From Treponema_I sp045616125 (lineage in GTDB: Bacteria > Spirochaetota > Spirochaetia > Treponematales > Treponemataceae): a DNA stretch of 27,295 nt. Made by a program: the position numbers and the translations under genes. Position 1 is the stretch's first letter. Every line of letters begins with the position of its first letter. The DNA is taken from NCBI GenBank assembly GCA_045616125.1, contig JAZLGC010000079.1, forward strand, positions 1 to 27,295, given 5' to 3'. Below the pieces are notes generated by a model. The model searched no databases. It was not told the origin of the DNA and saw only the letters and a list, made by a program, of their open reading frames with translations. Shown here in pieces: positions 1 through 7,751 of this stretch.

Positions 1-492
1 AGAGAAGGTAAGAAACTGATGTATAAGACGGGACCTGTAATCTTCGGAGAACCTGGAACAAACGGACAGCACAGTTTCTATCAGCTTCTTCACCAGGGAA
101 CGGATATTGTCCCGATTCAGTTTTTGGGATTCAGGCACTCACAGGGAAATCTGGATGCTGCTGTTGAAGGTTCAACAAGTCAGATGAAACTTAATGCCAA
201 TCTTTCAGCACAGATTGTTGCCTTTGCCTGCGGTAAAGATGATGAAAACCCCAACAAACAGTTTGCCGGTGAACGCCCATCAAGTCTGCTGTACGCAAAA
301 CAGCTGACACCAGCTTCTCTGGGTGCCCTGCTGGCACACTTTGAAAACAAAATCATGTACCAGGGCTTTATCTGGAACCTGAACAGCTTTGATCAGGAAG
401 GCGTTCAGCTTGGTAAAAAACTGACAAAAAAAGTACTGGCCGGTGAAATGGACGGTGCTCTGAAAGCCTACGCCGGAATCTTCGGTCTGTAA
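1..492 (+). CDS. pgi: glucose-6-phosphate isomerase, C-terminal part
   Basis: The reading frame is open at the left edge, so only the last 163 residues are present. The enzyme interconverts glucose 6-phosphate and fructose 6-phosphate in cytoplasmic glycolysis. The visible part has the stretch GEPGTNGQHSFYQLLHQG, typical of the second sugar-phosphate isomerase (SIS) domain, followed by the family signature near the end, FDQEGVQLGK, whose lysine is the conserved active-site residue. The C-terminus, AYAGIFGL, is short, as in bacterial forms. The gene ends just before a strong terminator and is not co-transcribed with the accessory island to its right. Codon use looks like that of the other core genes. 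Identification is secure; the N-terminal two thirds lie outside the window. Confidence 0.97.
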   Translation, partial: REGKKLMYKTGPVIFGEPGTNGQHSFYQLLHQGTDIVPIQFLGFRHSQGNLDAAVEGSTSQMKLNANLSAQIVAFACGKDDENPNKQFAGERPSSLLYAKQLTPASLGALLAHFENKIMYQGFIWNLNSFDQEGVQLGKKLTKKVLAGEMDGALKAYAGIFGL

Positions 493-510
493 GATTTTCG
501 AAAGATACAA

Positions 511-557
511 AAGCGGTTGTCGGATGAAGAATACTTCAAAACGGCAACCGCTTTTTT
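511..557 (+). terminator. intrinsic terminator of pgi
   Basis: A perfect 9-bp stem (AAGCGGTTG at 511-519 and CAACCGCTT at 545-553) is followed by a T run. It starts 19 nt after the pgi stop codon. It separates the core gene from the island that begins at about 680. Confidence 0.85.
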
Positions 558-680
558 ATTCCCGAAGATTTCGATTATCTGGCAACATTTATGACATCAT
601 GTAATGCCTACAAAAAGGACTTTTTCAGAACACACACAACTATAAGGTAAGGATTTCACTTCATTGCACATAGTTACTAT

Positions 681-1478
681 TTACGCAGATTTTTTCAGCT
701 CTTCAATTGCATCACTGGACAAGCCGGTTAACTCAGAAATGAGAGCAATATCCATGCCTTTAGCCAACATCTTTAATGCCATTTCTTTATTGCCTTCGGC
801 TTTAGCGTCAAAATAAACCTTTTCTACTGCCTGACACATAGTTACTACCCCCTGTTCAGTATCTTTAAGCAGACTTACCCGGTCCCTGAGAGGTGACTGG
901 CTCATATCTTTAGAGCTGGTACACTTGAAGTCAGCCATCAGCTGTTTAACTTCCGGCTCCAGTTCTCCTTTATACGCTGCATTCACATACAGTATATGTA
1001 AATCGTCGTCAAATGGCAAACTGGTACCATCGGACAACATCGCTGAACGTTCAAACCGGTACAGCGGCTCATTTTTATGCCAGCAGTCATGCTCGGTAAT
1101 AAAGATAATCCATGTTTCCGGCAGATTATCACCATATTGCCCCGGATCAGAAACCGTTGCATCAAGCAGGGATCCATTACGGCGGGCCCGCTTAGCCCCG
1201 GCACCGGCACTATCCCGCTGGACTTCGATATTATATACACGGTTATCGCTATCAACAGCCTTAACATCAAGCCTGATATCACGCCCCTGCAGATTCGTTA
1301 TAGATACCTGAGAATGAGCTTCTATAACCTTCAGCTTCTTTTTCAGAAGAATCTCCAGAATGTATTCAACGCATTCATTGGAACCTTCCAGGCATGCGTT
1401 AAGGAAGTCATCATCCAGAAGACGGAAGTTCCGGACAATATCCCCGTATTTTTCTACAACACTTTTTGTTGAACTCAT
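681..1478 (-). CDS. Rpn family / PD-(D/E)XK nuclease family transposase
   Basis: This 265-residue protein resembles the PD-(D/E)XK nuclease family transposase group, also known as Rpn-type recombination-promoting nucleases. The nuclease core is at about residues 65-95: IRLDV supplies the acidic metal ligand and YNIEVQ gives the ExQ variant of the ExK motif. The C-terminus is a helical tail (KAEGNKEMALKMLAKGMDIALISELTGLS) of the kind usual in this family, ending in a short motif reminiscent of a helix-turn-helix. I chose the ATG at 1478 over an upstream in-frame start at 1565, because the extra 29 residues look like translated spacer and the family normally starts with a short MSS/MTK leader. 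It lies 121 nt downstream of the restriction gene on the same strand. Members of this family are abundant and often multicopy in treponemes. Whether it transposes, or simply cuts DNA during RecA-independent recombination, cannot be told from sequence. Confidence 0.85.
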   Translation of the reverse strand: MSSTKSVVEKYGDIVRNFRLLDDDFLNACLEGSNECVEYILEILLKKKLKVIEAHSQVSITNLQGRDIRLDVKAVDSDNRVYNIEVQRDSAGAGAKRARRNGSLLDATVSDPGQYGDNLPETWIIFITEHDCWHKNEPLYRFERSAMLSDGTSLPFDDDLHILYVNAAYKGELEPEVKQLMADFKCTSSKDMSQSPLRDRVSLLKDTEQGVVTMCQAVEKVYFDAKAEGNKEMALKMLAKGMDIALISELTGLSSDAIEELKKSA

Positions 1479-1599
1479 ATACCTAAGGTACGGAAATTTT
1501 AAGAAAACGTAAAGAAAAATATTCGAAGGAAATTGAATGAAATCCAATCGCTGTTGGCATGACAAAACGTCAGCTGTCAGAGTTTATTTCAAACCGATA

Positions 1600-3681
1600 T
1601 CACTCAGAAGTTTTTTCTGCAGCACTCATAAGACCATAATCAGGATCCATACGATAAAACGATTCCGATTTTACAGAAGCCAGGAACACATTTTTATCAA
1701 TTGTTTCTTCTACGCCATCTTTGTAACGCGATATTTTCCACACTGATTTATCAAGTATAGGAAGATAGAAAATGTGACCCGTTTTTTTAGAAGCTACTTT
1801 GTAACAAGCCTTTAGTGCAGTAACTTTTTTTTTGTACTCTTCTTCATCAATATTTATTGAAGAAGATTTATTCACACTCTTTACTTCAAAAATATGAATC
1901 TGCCCGTTTTTATCCTTCATTACAAAATCAGGATATGAAGAATGAACTCCATCCAAATAATACTCGTATTTTATTTCTGAATTCAGTGGAAAGTTTTTAC
2001 CCCACAAAAATCGAGAGTCCTCAAAAAGAACATTTTCGTTTTTCGCAGCTGTATCAATTGAATTTGAACGAATTTCTTTCAACAATTCCGCCCACTTTCT
2101 TTCCGCTTCACTGTCAAAAGAAAAATCTGTTTCTTTATCTTTTCTACACCAAATCCAGTCATCAAGAGTCAGGTTATTGGTGTTTTCAATAAAACAGCTT
2201 TCGGCAGGGAATCCAACATCCTGGCAAACGACCATGCTTTTTTCATAATCGCAAATATGTTGCTCATAGGTCGATTTTATTTCACCAAGATGTTCTGTGA
2301 ATACACTCCACTTTTTAAAATCATCAGCGTAATCATAACAGAAATTTTGGATCTCATTATCTTGTTTCAAAAGACGTTGATATGAATCAAAAATAGAAGG
2401 ATGCGTCAAGTTATCATCTATAAGGTTATTCAAGAATTCTTCCAAATCGTGCCTTTTGGAAGATGTAACGCTTTGCAGTTTTACAGGCTTGATACGGAAT
2501 TTCTTTTCAATTTCGTAATCGGCAAACAGGTTCACCTGCTTCGGTAAATGTTCGTCTTTTGGAATAATTCCCCAAATCCATGCAGTACAGGCTAGATGTT
2601 TTGCATCTTCACTTAAAGTTTCAAAATCCAATAAACGAGGATTACGACGAACACGCCCCATAACCTGTTCATCAAGCTGTTTGCTTTTTGAATCACGAAT
2701 CTGATAAAGCATGCAGGCACGGGGAATGTCCCAGCCTTCTGAAATTACCATTTTGAAAATGATTATGGAAATTGTGGAACTTTTCCCTTTCATGTAATCT
2801 TTCCATTTGGGAACAGGAAGTTTTTTTAAGCCGTTGTCGTTTGTTTCGCCACCCTTGTCGTTTATGTAAACCCATTTTAAGTCCTGATGATTTTCCAAAG
2901 CTGGTATGATATTATTTTTCAATTCTTCTTCCGCTTTGTCTTTATTAGAAATCTGAATTATAAAACACGGATTTACTTCAAGAAGATTTATGTAGTCTTT
3001 TCTGATTTTTTCGAACTTGTTCAGAGCCGTATCCAAGCTATCGGTCTCATTGCACTGTTCAACGCTTTTTATAAGTTTTGCGTTTTCTGCGTCAGTATTA
3101 GAAATTTCTACGTCAGGTTCCTGCTTGCGCGAAAGCTTTGGAGTTGCTGAAAAATTGATAATCTGCTCAAAATATCCTTTCAGTTCATCAAGGTTGCTGG
3201 TTGCAATGTGACATTCGTCTTTTATAAGGTAAACAGTTTTACCAGAATTATTCATAAAAGTATCGCCCACAAGGGATTTTAAGAAATTGAGAAAAGTTCC
3301 CTCTTTTTTAAGCTTGCTTGAGTCTTTGTACAAATCTCTCGGAAGAACGTACACATTGTAATCAGTTGGAATATACAGACTTCCTTCTCCACTTGAATCA
3401 GAGTTTATGAGAAAAGAATGTATGTTTGGAAAAGTGCCATTTTCTGCAAGTTTTTGAAATGATTCATAATTCTGCTGTGCAAGGTTGCTTTTTGAAAGTG
3501 TTGACACAATGAAGACGGTATTTGGCTTATTGCATACTACACGGTTCATAAAATCTGCCATCATGTAGGTTTTGCCGCTGCCAGTTGGTGCTTTAAAAGT
3601 AATTTCTTTTTTTCCGGTAGATAAAACCTGAACCAGTTTTGAAACGGCACTTTTCTGTAAATCTTTTGCGTCCTGTAGCAT
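1600..3681 (-). CDS. res: type III restriction enzyme, Res (helicase-nuclease) subunit
   Basis: A 693-residue superfamily 2 helicase with a C-terminal nuclease, the restriction subunit of a type III system. It would translocate on and cut DNA carrying unmethylated, inversely oriented sites, in complex with Mod. Visible motifs, counting from the chosen start: Walker A APTGSGKT at 31-38; motif II DECH in YLIKDECHIAT; motif III SAT in INFSATPKL; motif VI GRVRRNPR; and near the C-terminus PDFVMKDKNGQIHIFEVK, a PD-(D/E)XK nuclease core. The ATG at 3681 is preferred to 3714 because GGGTGAG lies just upstream, and the stop of mod (TAA) precedes the start by one base, which implies translational coupling. 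The protein is shorter than classical Res subunits of about 900-1000 residues, so it is a compact variant, but all catalytic motifs are present. Confidence 0.9.
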   Translation of the reverse strand: MLQDAKDLQKSAVSKLVQVLSTGKKEITFKAPTGSGKTYMMADFMNRVVCNKPNTVFIVSTLSKSNLAQQNYESFQKLAENGTFPNIHSFLINSDSSGEGSLYIPTDYNVYVLPRDLYKDSSKLKKEGTFLNFLKSLVGDTFMNNSGKTVYLIKDECHIATSNLDELKGYFEQIINFSATPKLSRKQEPDVEISNTDAENAKLIKSVEQCNETDSLDTALNKFEKIRKDYINLLEVNPCFIIQISNKDKAEEELKNNIIPALENHQDLKWVYINDKGGETNDNGLKKLPVPKWKDYMKGKSSTISIIIFKMVISEGWDIPRACMLYQIRDSKSKQLDEQVMGRVRRNPRLLDFETLSEDAKHLACTAWIWGIIPKDEHLPKQVNLFADYEIEKKFRIKPVKLQSVTSSKRHDLEEFLNNLIDDNLTHPSIFDSYQRLLKQDNEIQNFCYDYADDFKKWSVFTEHLGEIKSTYEQHICDYEKSMVVCQDVGFPAESCFIENTNNLTLDDWIWCRKDKETDFSFDSEAERKWAELLKEIRSNSIDTAAKNENVLFEDSRFLWGKNFPLNSEIKYEYYLDGVHSSYPDFVMKDKNGQIHIFEVKSVNKSSSINIDEEEYKKKVTALKACYKVASKKTGHIFYLPILDKSVWKISRYKDGVEETIDKNVFLASVKSESFYRMDPDYGLMSAAEKTSE

Positions 3682-3682
3682 T

Positions 3683-5236
3683 TTACTCACCCAGTTCCTT
3701 TTGGGTCTTTTCAAAATTGTTGCAAACCCATTCGATTTTTTCTTTTACGGTTTCGAACTTTTCTTTGCCGTAAAGGGTTTCGTCAATTACATCAAAAGGA
3801 GATTTGCCGGAAGTGGTTTCAAAATTGGCGACGGATTCAATTTCGTAAACATCAAGGTTTCCACCGTAAGGTTCATTGTCTTTTAGCCACGGGAAATCTT
3901 TTGTACCGTCGTAACATTGGCCGGTCATAATGCGCTTAAGCCGTTTTGAAGTTACGTCATAGGCGATACCGTTGGGATTTTCTTCAGTTTTTTCGTTTAT
4001 CTGACAGAGAATGAATGTTCTGTTACCGCCATCGGTTTTGTTTAAGTCCAAAACTGCATGACCGGTTGTGCCACTGCCTGCGAAAAAGTCTAGGATGAGG
4101 GAAGGTTTATTATTATTTACAGAAATTTTTATGAAATGTTTTATAAGTTCAATCGGTTTAGAAAAATCAAACATTTTTTCTAAACCAATACTTTTCAGAA
4201 CTATTGCACCTTTTGCGGTAGTACCGATTTCATCAAGTAATAGCGTATCATAAGATATGTAAGAAACTCCTTTTGGAAATATCCTGTAAATATTCAGTTT
4301 GTTATCTTTTTCTGATAATTCTAGGACACCTTTAGATAGTAGTTCTTTCGCAGTTTCTTCACCGACTCTCCATCTACCTTCTGTACCATCATCTTTTATC
4401 GGGTACACTTTCTTTCCATTAATTTCAATGGGAAAGAACATTGATGGTCTATCCTCTCTCCTATCTGCAACCCCCCATTGTCTAAGGTTTTCTTTTCTTT
4501 CTTCCGTGTAGTGTTCAATTTTCTGAAACTCTACACATGAAATTTTTTTTGCAAAGCATAAGATATATTCATGTGTAGCTGAAATAATTGATGTTGTACC
4601 AACTTTTCCAAGTTTTGATTTCCAAATAAAGTTTGCTACAAAATTCTCTTCCCCGAACACCTCATCAAACAGGCATTTCACATACGCCTGATTTTTATCA
4701 TCAATGCTGCAAAAAATTACGCCTTCATCGGACAAAAGCTGCTTTGCAAGAATCAACCTTGGGTAAAGCATGGAAAGAAGATTGTCGCGGGTAATGGCGT
4801 TGGTGTAGTTTGTTTTTGCAAATTCACCCATGCTGTCTTTGCCGTAAGGCGGATCAATATAAATCACGTCTATCTGCCCCTTATACTGAATCAAAAGGTT
4901 TTGAAGGGCATTATAATTGTCACCAATAATCAGTTTGTTTACGGGCTTTGTATCATCAGTATGAAAAGACAGGTTTTCGTTCTTCTTGAAATATTTGATA
5001 CTGTCAGTCATCTGCTCAAGACGTTTATCAAAATGCAATCCTGTGCGCTTGTAGGTTGTTCCCAAAGCCGCAATATTTATAGCTTCGTCCAAAGATTCTG
5101 CATTGTTTATTAGTTTTATAAGAAGTTTTGCATTTGCAGGTTCAAGAATTTTATCCTGCACACGTCTGTTTATTTCTTCAATTAAAGATTCCTTAGTTGT
5201 CTGCATTGGTTGAACATTCTCCGACATTTTTCTCAT
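3683..5236 (-). CDS. mod: type III DNA-methyltransferase, Mod subunit (N6-adenine, beta class)
   Basis: A 517-residue adenine-specific methyltransferase and the specificity subunit of the type III system. Motif IV is DPPY at residues 128-131, and the SAM-binding motif I is FFAGSG at 384-389 (LDFFAGSGTTGHAVLD). The order DPPY before FxGxG is that of beta-class Mod proteins. The 240-370 stretch between them is divergent and probably holds the target recognition domain, so the site cannot be predicted. Length is at the short end for Mod. The first ATG (5236) has no clear Shine-Dalgarno; an ATG three codons in (5227, MSENVQ) is an alternative. The start lies beside the inverted repeat at 5241-5268, so expression is likely controlled from there, together with the divergent regulator. 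The gene is coupled to res downstream. Confidence 0.93.
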   Translation of the reverse strand: MRKMSENVQPMQTTKESLIEEINRRVQDKILEPANAKLLIKLINNAESLDEAINIAALGTTYKRTGLHFDKRLEQMTDSIKYFKKNENLSFHTDDTKPVNKLIIGDNYNALQNLLIQYKGQIDVIYIDPPYGKDSMGEFAKTNYTNAITRDNLLSMLYPRLILAKQLLSDEGVIFCSIDDKNQAYVKCLFDEVFGEENFVANFIWKSKLGKVGTTSIISATHEYILCFAKKISCVEFQKIEHYTEERKENLRQWGVADRREDRPSMFFPIEINGKKVYPIKDDGTEGRWRVGEETAKELLSKGVLELSEKDNKLNIYRIFPKGVSYISYDTLLLDEIGTTAKGAIVLKSIGLEKMFDFSKPIELIKHFIKISVNNNKPSLILDFFAGSGTTGHAVLDLNKTDGGNRTFILCQINEKTEENPNGIAYDVTSKRLKRIMTGQCYDGTKDFPWLKDNEPYGGNLDVYEIESVANFETTSGKSPFDVIDETLYGKEKFETVKEKIEWVCNNFEKTQKELGE

Positions 5237-5240
5237 AGAA

Positions 5241-5268
5241 ATGGAGTAAATAGATGTAAATACTCCAT
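5241..5268. promoter_or_regulatory. inverted-repeat operator between mod and the XRE regulator
   Basis: ATGGAGTA (5241-5248) and TACTCCAT (5261-5268) form a perfect 8-bp inverted repeat with a 12-nt spacer, directly upstream of mod. A third half-site, TACTCCGT, lies at 5292-5299 towards the divergent regulator. A possible mod -10 (TACAAT on the minus strand) sits just upstream of the repeat, so a bound protein would cover the mod transcription start. The arrangement resembles the C-boxes of controller proteins; the assignment to the neighbouring XRE protein is inferred. Confidence 0.6.
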
Positions 5269-5341
5269 TGTATTGAGTTTATCATGAAATGTACTCCGTG
5301 TGATTAGAAAAATCATTTATTTACTCAATTACATTGAAAAA

Positions 5342-5668
5342 ATGGAAGCTTTTGATATTTTCAGAATGAATATGAAGTTTTATCGAGAAAAGAAAGGCTG
5401 GAATCAGTCTGAACTTGCGATTCAGGCAAACAGTTCAAATGGAATGATTGGAAATATTGAATCAGGAAAGGCAAAACCTTCATTTGATAACATTATTAAA
5501 ATTGCAAATGCTCTTGAAATCAATCCGGCAGATTTATTTCTTCGTGATGCATCAAAGTCTCAAAGTGAACTGAAAACTGCGTTAAAAACATTTTTTGAAA
5601 ACGACATTCCAAAACTGGCAGAAGAAAGATTTTCCGTTTCTATATTTACAAAAAATACAAAGCTCTAG
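5342..5668 (+). CDS. XRE-family regulator, probable controller protein of the R-M system
   Basis: A 108-residue protein with an N-terminal Cro/C1 helix-turn-helix at about residues 9-65 (REKKGWNQSELAIQANSSNGMIGNIESGKAKPSFDNIIKIANALEI) and a short, charged C-terminal helix. It is divergently transcribed from mod across a 105-nt spacer containing three related half-sites, the usual layout for a restriction-modification controller that delays or limits expression. The ATG at 5342 is favoured over an upstream in-frame codon at 5300, because the extra residues are non-family and the HTH begins soon after 5342. There is no Shine-Dalgarno; TACATT ends exactly 6 nt before the ATG, consistent with a leaderless mRNA. 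Assignment as an HTH regulator is firm; its target is an inference from position. Confidence 0.85.
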   Translation: MEAFDIFRMNMKFYREKKGWNQSELAIQANSSNGMIGNIESGKAKPSFDNIIKIANALEINPADLFLRDASKSQSELKTALKTFFENDIPKLAEERFSVSIFTKNTKL

Positions 5669-5818
5669 TTTACATGCAACGGGTGCGGGTGGGTGGCATT
5701 TTCTGCAGCACAAAAAAAAGCACCTGGCTTATTTCTGAATCAGCTGGCTGAGATTTGACTCTCTTATACGTGTGAACAAATACCGTACAGTAAAGTATGC
5801 TTTTTTGGGAGGCTTTTT

Positions 5819-6073
5819 GTGGCTGCAACAGTAAAAGGTTCAAGAGTTGATGTCAGGGTATCTGACGTACAGAAATCCATATTGGAACGTGCTGCCGAGA
5901 TAAAACACGTTTCTCTTTCTTCATATATTTTATCTTCCTCTATGAAGCAGGCAGAACTGGATATTGCAGAAAACGAAATGCTTGTGCTTTCAAATCGCGA
6001 CAGAGATCTTGTAATGGCAACTCTTGAAAATCCCCCCGACCAAAATGATGCGTTAAAGGGATTATTTAAGTGA
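5819..6073 (+). CDS. DUF1778 (TacA-like) antitoxin
   Basis: An 84-residue protein with an N-terminal ribbon-helix-helix (VKGSRVDVRVSDVQKSILERAAEIKHVSLSSYIL) and a C-terminal tail containing LSNRDRDLVMATLENPPDQNDALKGLF, which in this family wraps the GNAT toxin. It should bind its own promoter and neutralise an acetyltransferase toxin that acts on aminoacyl-tRNA. Translation starts at GTG, with GGGAGG at 5807-5812 and a 6-nt spacer. The gene overlaps the next by 4 nt (GTGA), the standard coupling for this pair. The toxin downstream is truncated, so this antitoxin is probably an orphan. Confidence 0.9.
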   Translation: MAATVKGSRVDVRVSDVQKSILERAAEIKHVSLSSYILSSSMKQAELDIAENEMLVLSNRDRDLVMATLENPPDQNDALKGLFK

Positions 6074-6321
6074 CTTCAGGCATCCAGTTAATCTCAATAA
6101 AAAAAGTCCAGTCAAAATCTTCCTTAAAAAAATTCGACTGTGGAAATGATGCCCTAAACACATTTCTTTCTGGGTATGCTCTGAAAAATGATGCTCTGGG
6201 ACTCGGGAAAACTTTTTTAGCAGTAGATGAAAAAGGTACCATAGCAGGATACTTCACCCTTGCTACTTCATACCAGTTGAAACCGTACGACAAGCAATGG
6301 AATCCAGTTCCAATTCCATAA
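6070..6321 (+). pseudogene. truncated GNAT toxin (TacT-like), N-terminal half only
   Basis: 83 residues match the N-terminal half of GNAT toxins paired with DUF1778 antitoxins: FDCGNDALNTFLSGYALKNDALGLGKTFLAVDEKGTIAGYFTLA is the usual first part of the fold. Family members are about 160-180 residues. The frame stops soon after SYQLKPYDKQWNPVPIP, before the acetyl-CoA pyrophosphate-binding loop (RxxGxG/A) and all later strands. The missing part is not found downstream on this strand; instead the sequence runs into the 3' end of a convergent gene. Start is GTG, overlapping the antitoxin stop. It should be catalytically dead. I infer that a neighbouring cassette inserted or recombined at about 6300-6320. 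Confidence 0.8.
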
Positions 6322-6946
6322 TGTCGTAGAAATTACAGTTCAGAACCCAGGCAAGTTTGTTGATGACTGAACCGGCGGCTTTATTTATATCGTTCTGGCG
6401 CTGTTCATAAAGCTGTATCATTCGCAATGAAACTCCGGAAAGATCAGCCAGTTCTTTTTGAGTCATATGTCGTTCCTTGCGGATTATCTGTAAACGGGTG
6501 GGCTTTTTCTGCTGGTTTTCTGTAATGATGGCATTTGCTGCTTCCACAAACTTTGAAATATCTGCTTCATGCAGAACATAGCGTTTCAGAATTTCAGAGG
6601 GTACCAGTCCGTAATCCCGCAGATCATTGAATCTGAAAGCGGAATACCATTGATAATATGCCAGACTCCAGCCGCACCAATATTCAGGGCCATCAAAAGA
6701 GTAATCAATGTCTGCATATCCAAAGGTATTTCCCGTTTTTTCCAAAACATTCCGGCATAGTTCAATACCGGAAAGTCCGCAGACATACTTGGGATTCCCG
6801 TGTCCAAAAAGGGCTGCAACGCCTGAATCGATAAACAGCGAAAAAAAATCATCAGGAAGATACTGTAGTCCTCGTATTGCGTAATCGAACATACCTGCCA
6901 TATTCCGCATGGAATCTTCAAGATAGAATTGACTGTATGCTCTCAT
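6263..6946 (-). CDS. HTH-domain protein, probable antitoxin of the DUF3990 gene
   Basis: 227 residues. The C-terminal third holds a Cro/C1-type helix-turn-helix (LQIIRKERHMTQKELADLSGVSLRMIQLYEQRQNDINKAAGSVINKLAWVLNC). The N-terminal about 140 residues form a separate domain that I do not recognise by name (AYSQFYLEDSMRNMAGMFDYAIRGL...FFSLFIDSGVAALFGHGNPKYVCGLSG). An AGGAG lies 6 nt before the ATG, and the start overlaps the upstream DUF3990 frame by 29 nt, so the two are one operon with toxin first. The natural end is probably near NFYDIMELE; the last about 15 residues read antisense into the truncated GNAT gene and look like an extension acquired at the recombination junction. Antitoxin function and autorepression at the palindrome 7596-7623 are inferred from arrangement. 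Confidence 0.75.
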   Translation of the reverse strand: MRAYSQFYLEDSMRNMAGMFDYAIRGLQYLPDDFFSLFIDSGVAALFGHGNPKYVCGLSGIELCRNVLEKTGNTFGYADIDYSFDGPEYWCGWSLAYYQWYSAFRFNDLRDYGLVPSEILKRYVLHEADISKFVEAANAIITENQQKKPTRLQIIRKERHMTQKELADLSGVSLRMIQLYEQRQNDINKAAGSVINKLAWVLNCNFYDIMELELDSIACRTVSTGMK

Positions 6947-7595
6947 TTTTCAACTCCTGCCGCATGACATCCAGCATGAAAACGCCTTCTGTTATTTCGT
7001 TCTGCATTTTTAATTCTGAAAATGCATTTCGGGCATCAATATCCCGTTGTACTTTTTGGGGATAATACCTGTCTTTTGATGACAGATATGATTTTACGAA
7101 AGTGATATGTGAAAAACTTTTTTCAGACTTTAGAACTATCTGCTCTCCCAGTTTTCCAAGTTTCATGGCAACACTCAATTTTTGAAGAGAAATCGTGTTA
7201 TTCAGAAACGAATTGGCAAAAGAAAAATAAGAATCATCAGCACGATACCCTTTTATTACATCATACTTTTCGTAGTCAATTAAAAAGTGTTTCAGAAGGT
7301 ATTCTTTAGCAGCAACGGAAATTTCACTTCTGGTTTCAAAAGTTCTGTTCTGCACGAGTATTGCAAGCCAATTCAATATTGAATAAGAAGCGTTATTAAG
7401 ATCTAATACAGAAAGAGTATCTGTGTCAAAATCATATTCATTGGCAAATCCATTTTTTTCTTCTGAACAGCCCCACTCTTTTGCCAGTTCAATACTTTCT
7501 GTGCAGTAAAATCCCTGCCCGTAATCATTTTGAGACTTTCCACCTTTAAAGAGTGGCTCTTTAATTTCATACAGGGAACCATGATATAACTTCAT
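6918..7595 (-). CDS. DUF3990 protein, ADP-ribosyltransferase-fold putative toxin
   Basis: 225 residues. The start KLYHGSLYEIKEPLF followed by DYGQGFYCTESIELAKEWG is characteristic of DUF3990, a family placed in the ADP-ribosyltransferase-like fold: the His of YHG and the Tyr of GFYCT correspond to the NAD-binding H and Y. The later QIVLKSEKSFSHITFVKSYL carries the conserved Glu region. There is no signal peptide, so action is cytoplasmic. It is first in an operon with an HTH protein, which suggests a toxin-antitoxin pair; the target of modification is unknown. There is no Shine-Dalgarno: the start codon abuts a perfect palindrome (7596-7623), and a -10-like TATAAC ends 6 nt upstream, so the mRNA may be leaderless. 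Family assignment is good; toxicity is inferred. Confidence 0.8.
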   Translation of the reverse strand: MKLYHGSLYEIKEPLFKGGKSQNDYGQGFYCTESIELAKEWGCSEEKNGFANEYDFDTDTLSVLDLNNASYSILNWLAILVQNRTFETRSEISVAAKEYLLKHFLIDYEKYDVIKGYRADDSYFSFANSFLNNTISLQKLSVAMKLGKLGEQIVLKSEKSFSHITFVKSYLSSKDRYYPQKVQRDIDARNAFSELKMQNEITEGVFMLDVMRQELKNESIQSILS

Positions 7596-7623
7596 ACTAT
7601 CGTTATATCGCTATAACGATAGT
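7596..7623. promoter_or_regulatory. perfect palindrome abutting the DUF3990 start codon
   Basis: ACTATCGTTATA and TATAACGATAGT are 12-bp perfect arms separated by TCGC, and the first base of the repeat touches the start codon. It is AT-rich and includes the proposed -10 hexamer. It is the obvious operator for autoregulation by the HTH partner. Confidence 0.75.
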
Positions 7624-7631
7624 TTATACAA
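7602..7631 (-). promoter_or_regulatory. promoter of the DUF3990-HTH operon
   Basis: On the minus strand TTGTAT (7631-7626), an 18-nt spacer and TATAAC (7607-7602) precede the ATG by 6 nt. The -35 is weak. The -10 lies inside the palindrome, so repressor and polymerase would compete. Confidence 0.45.
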
Positions 7632-7751
7632 GATTATATGGGATGATTTCATTATTCCGATACTATATCTATAAATTTCTCGACAAATTTCCAATGGTTT
7701 CATATACTTATATATCGATACATTCTTTTACACCATTGCAGGGAGGCATGT

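Noticed and set aside
667..847. A 13-bp direct repeat (CACATAGTTACTA at 667-679 and 835-847) at the end of the Rpn gene, as an insertion duplication
   Set aside because: It is short, one copy lies within the coding region, and nothing between the copies looks like an insertion.
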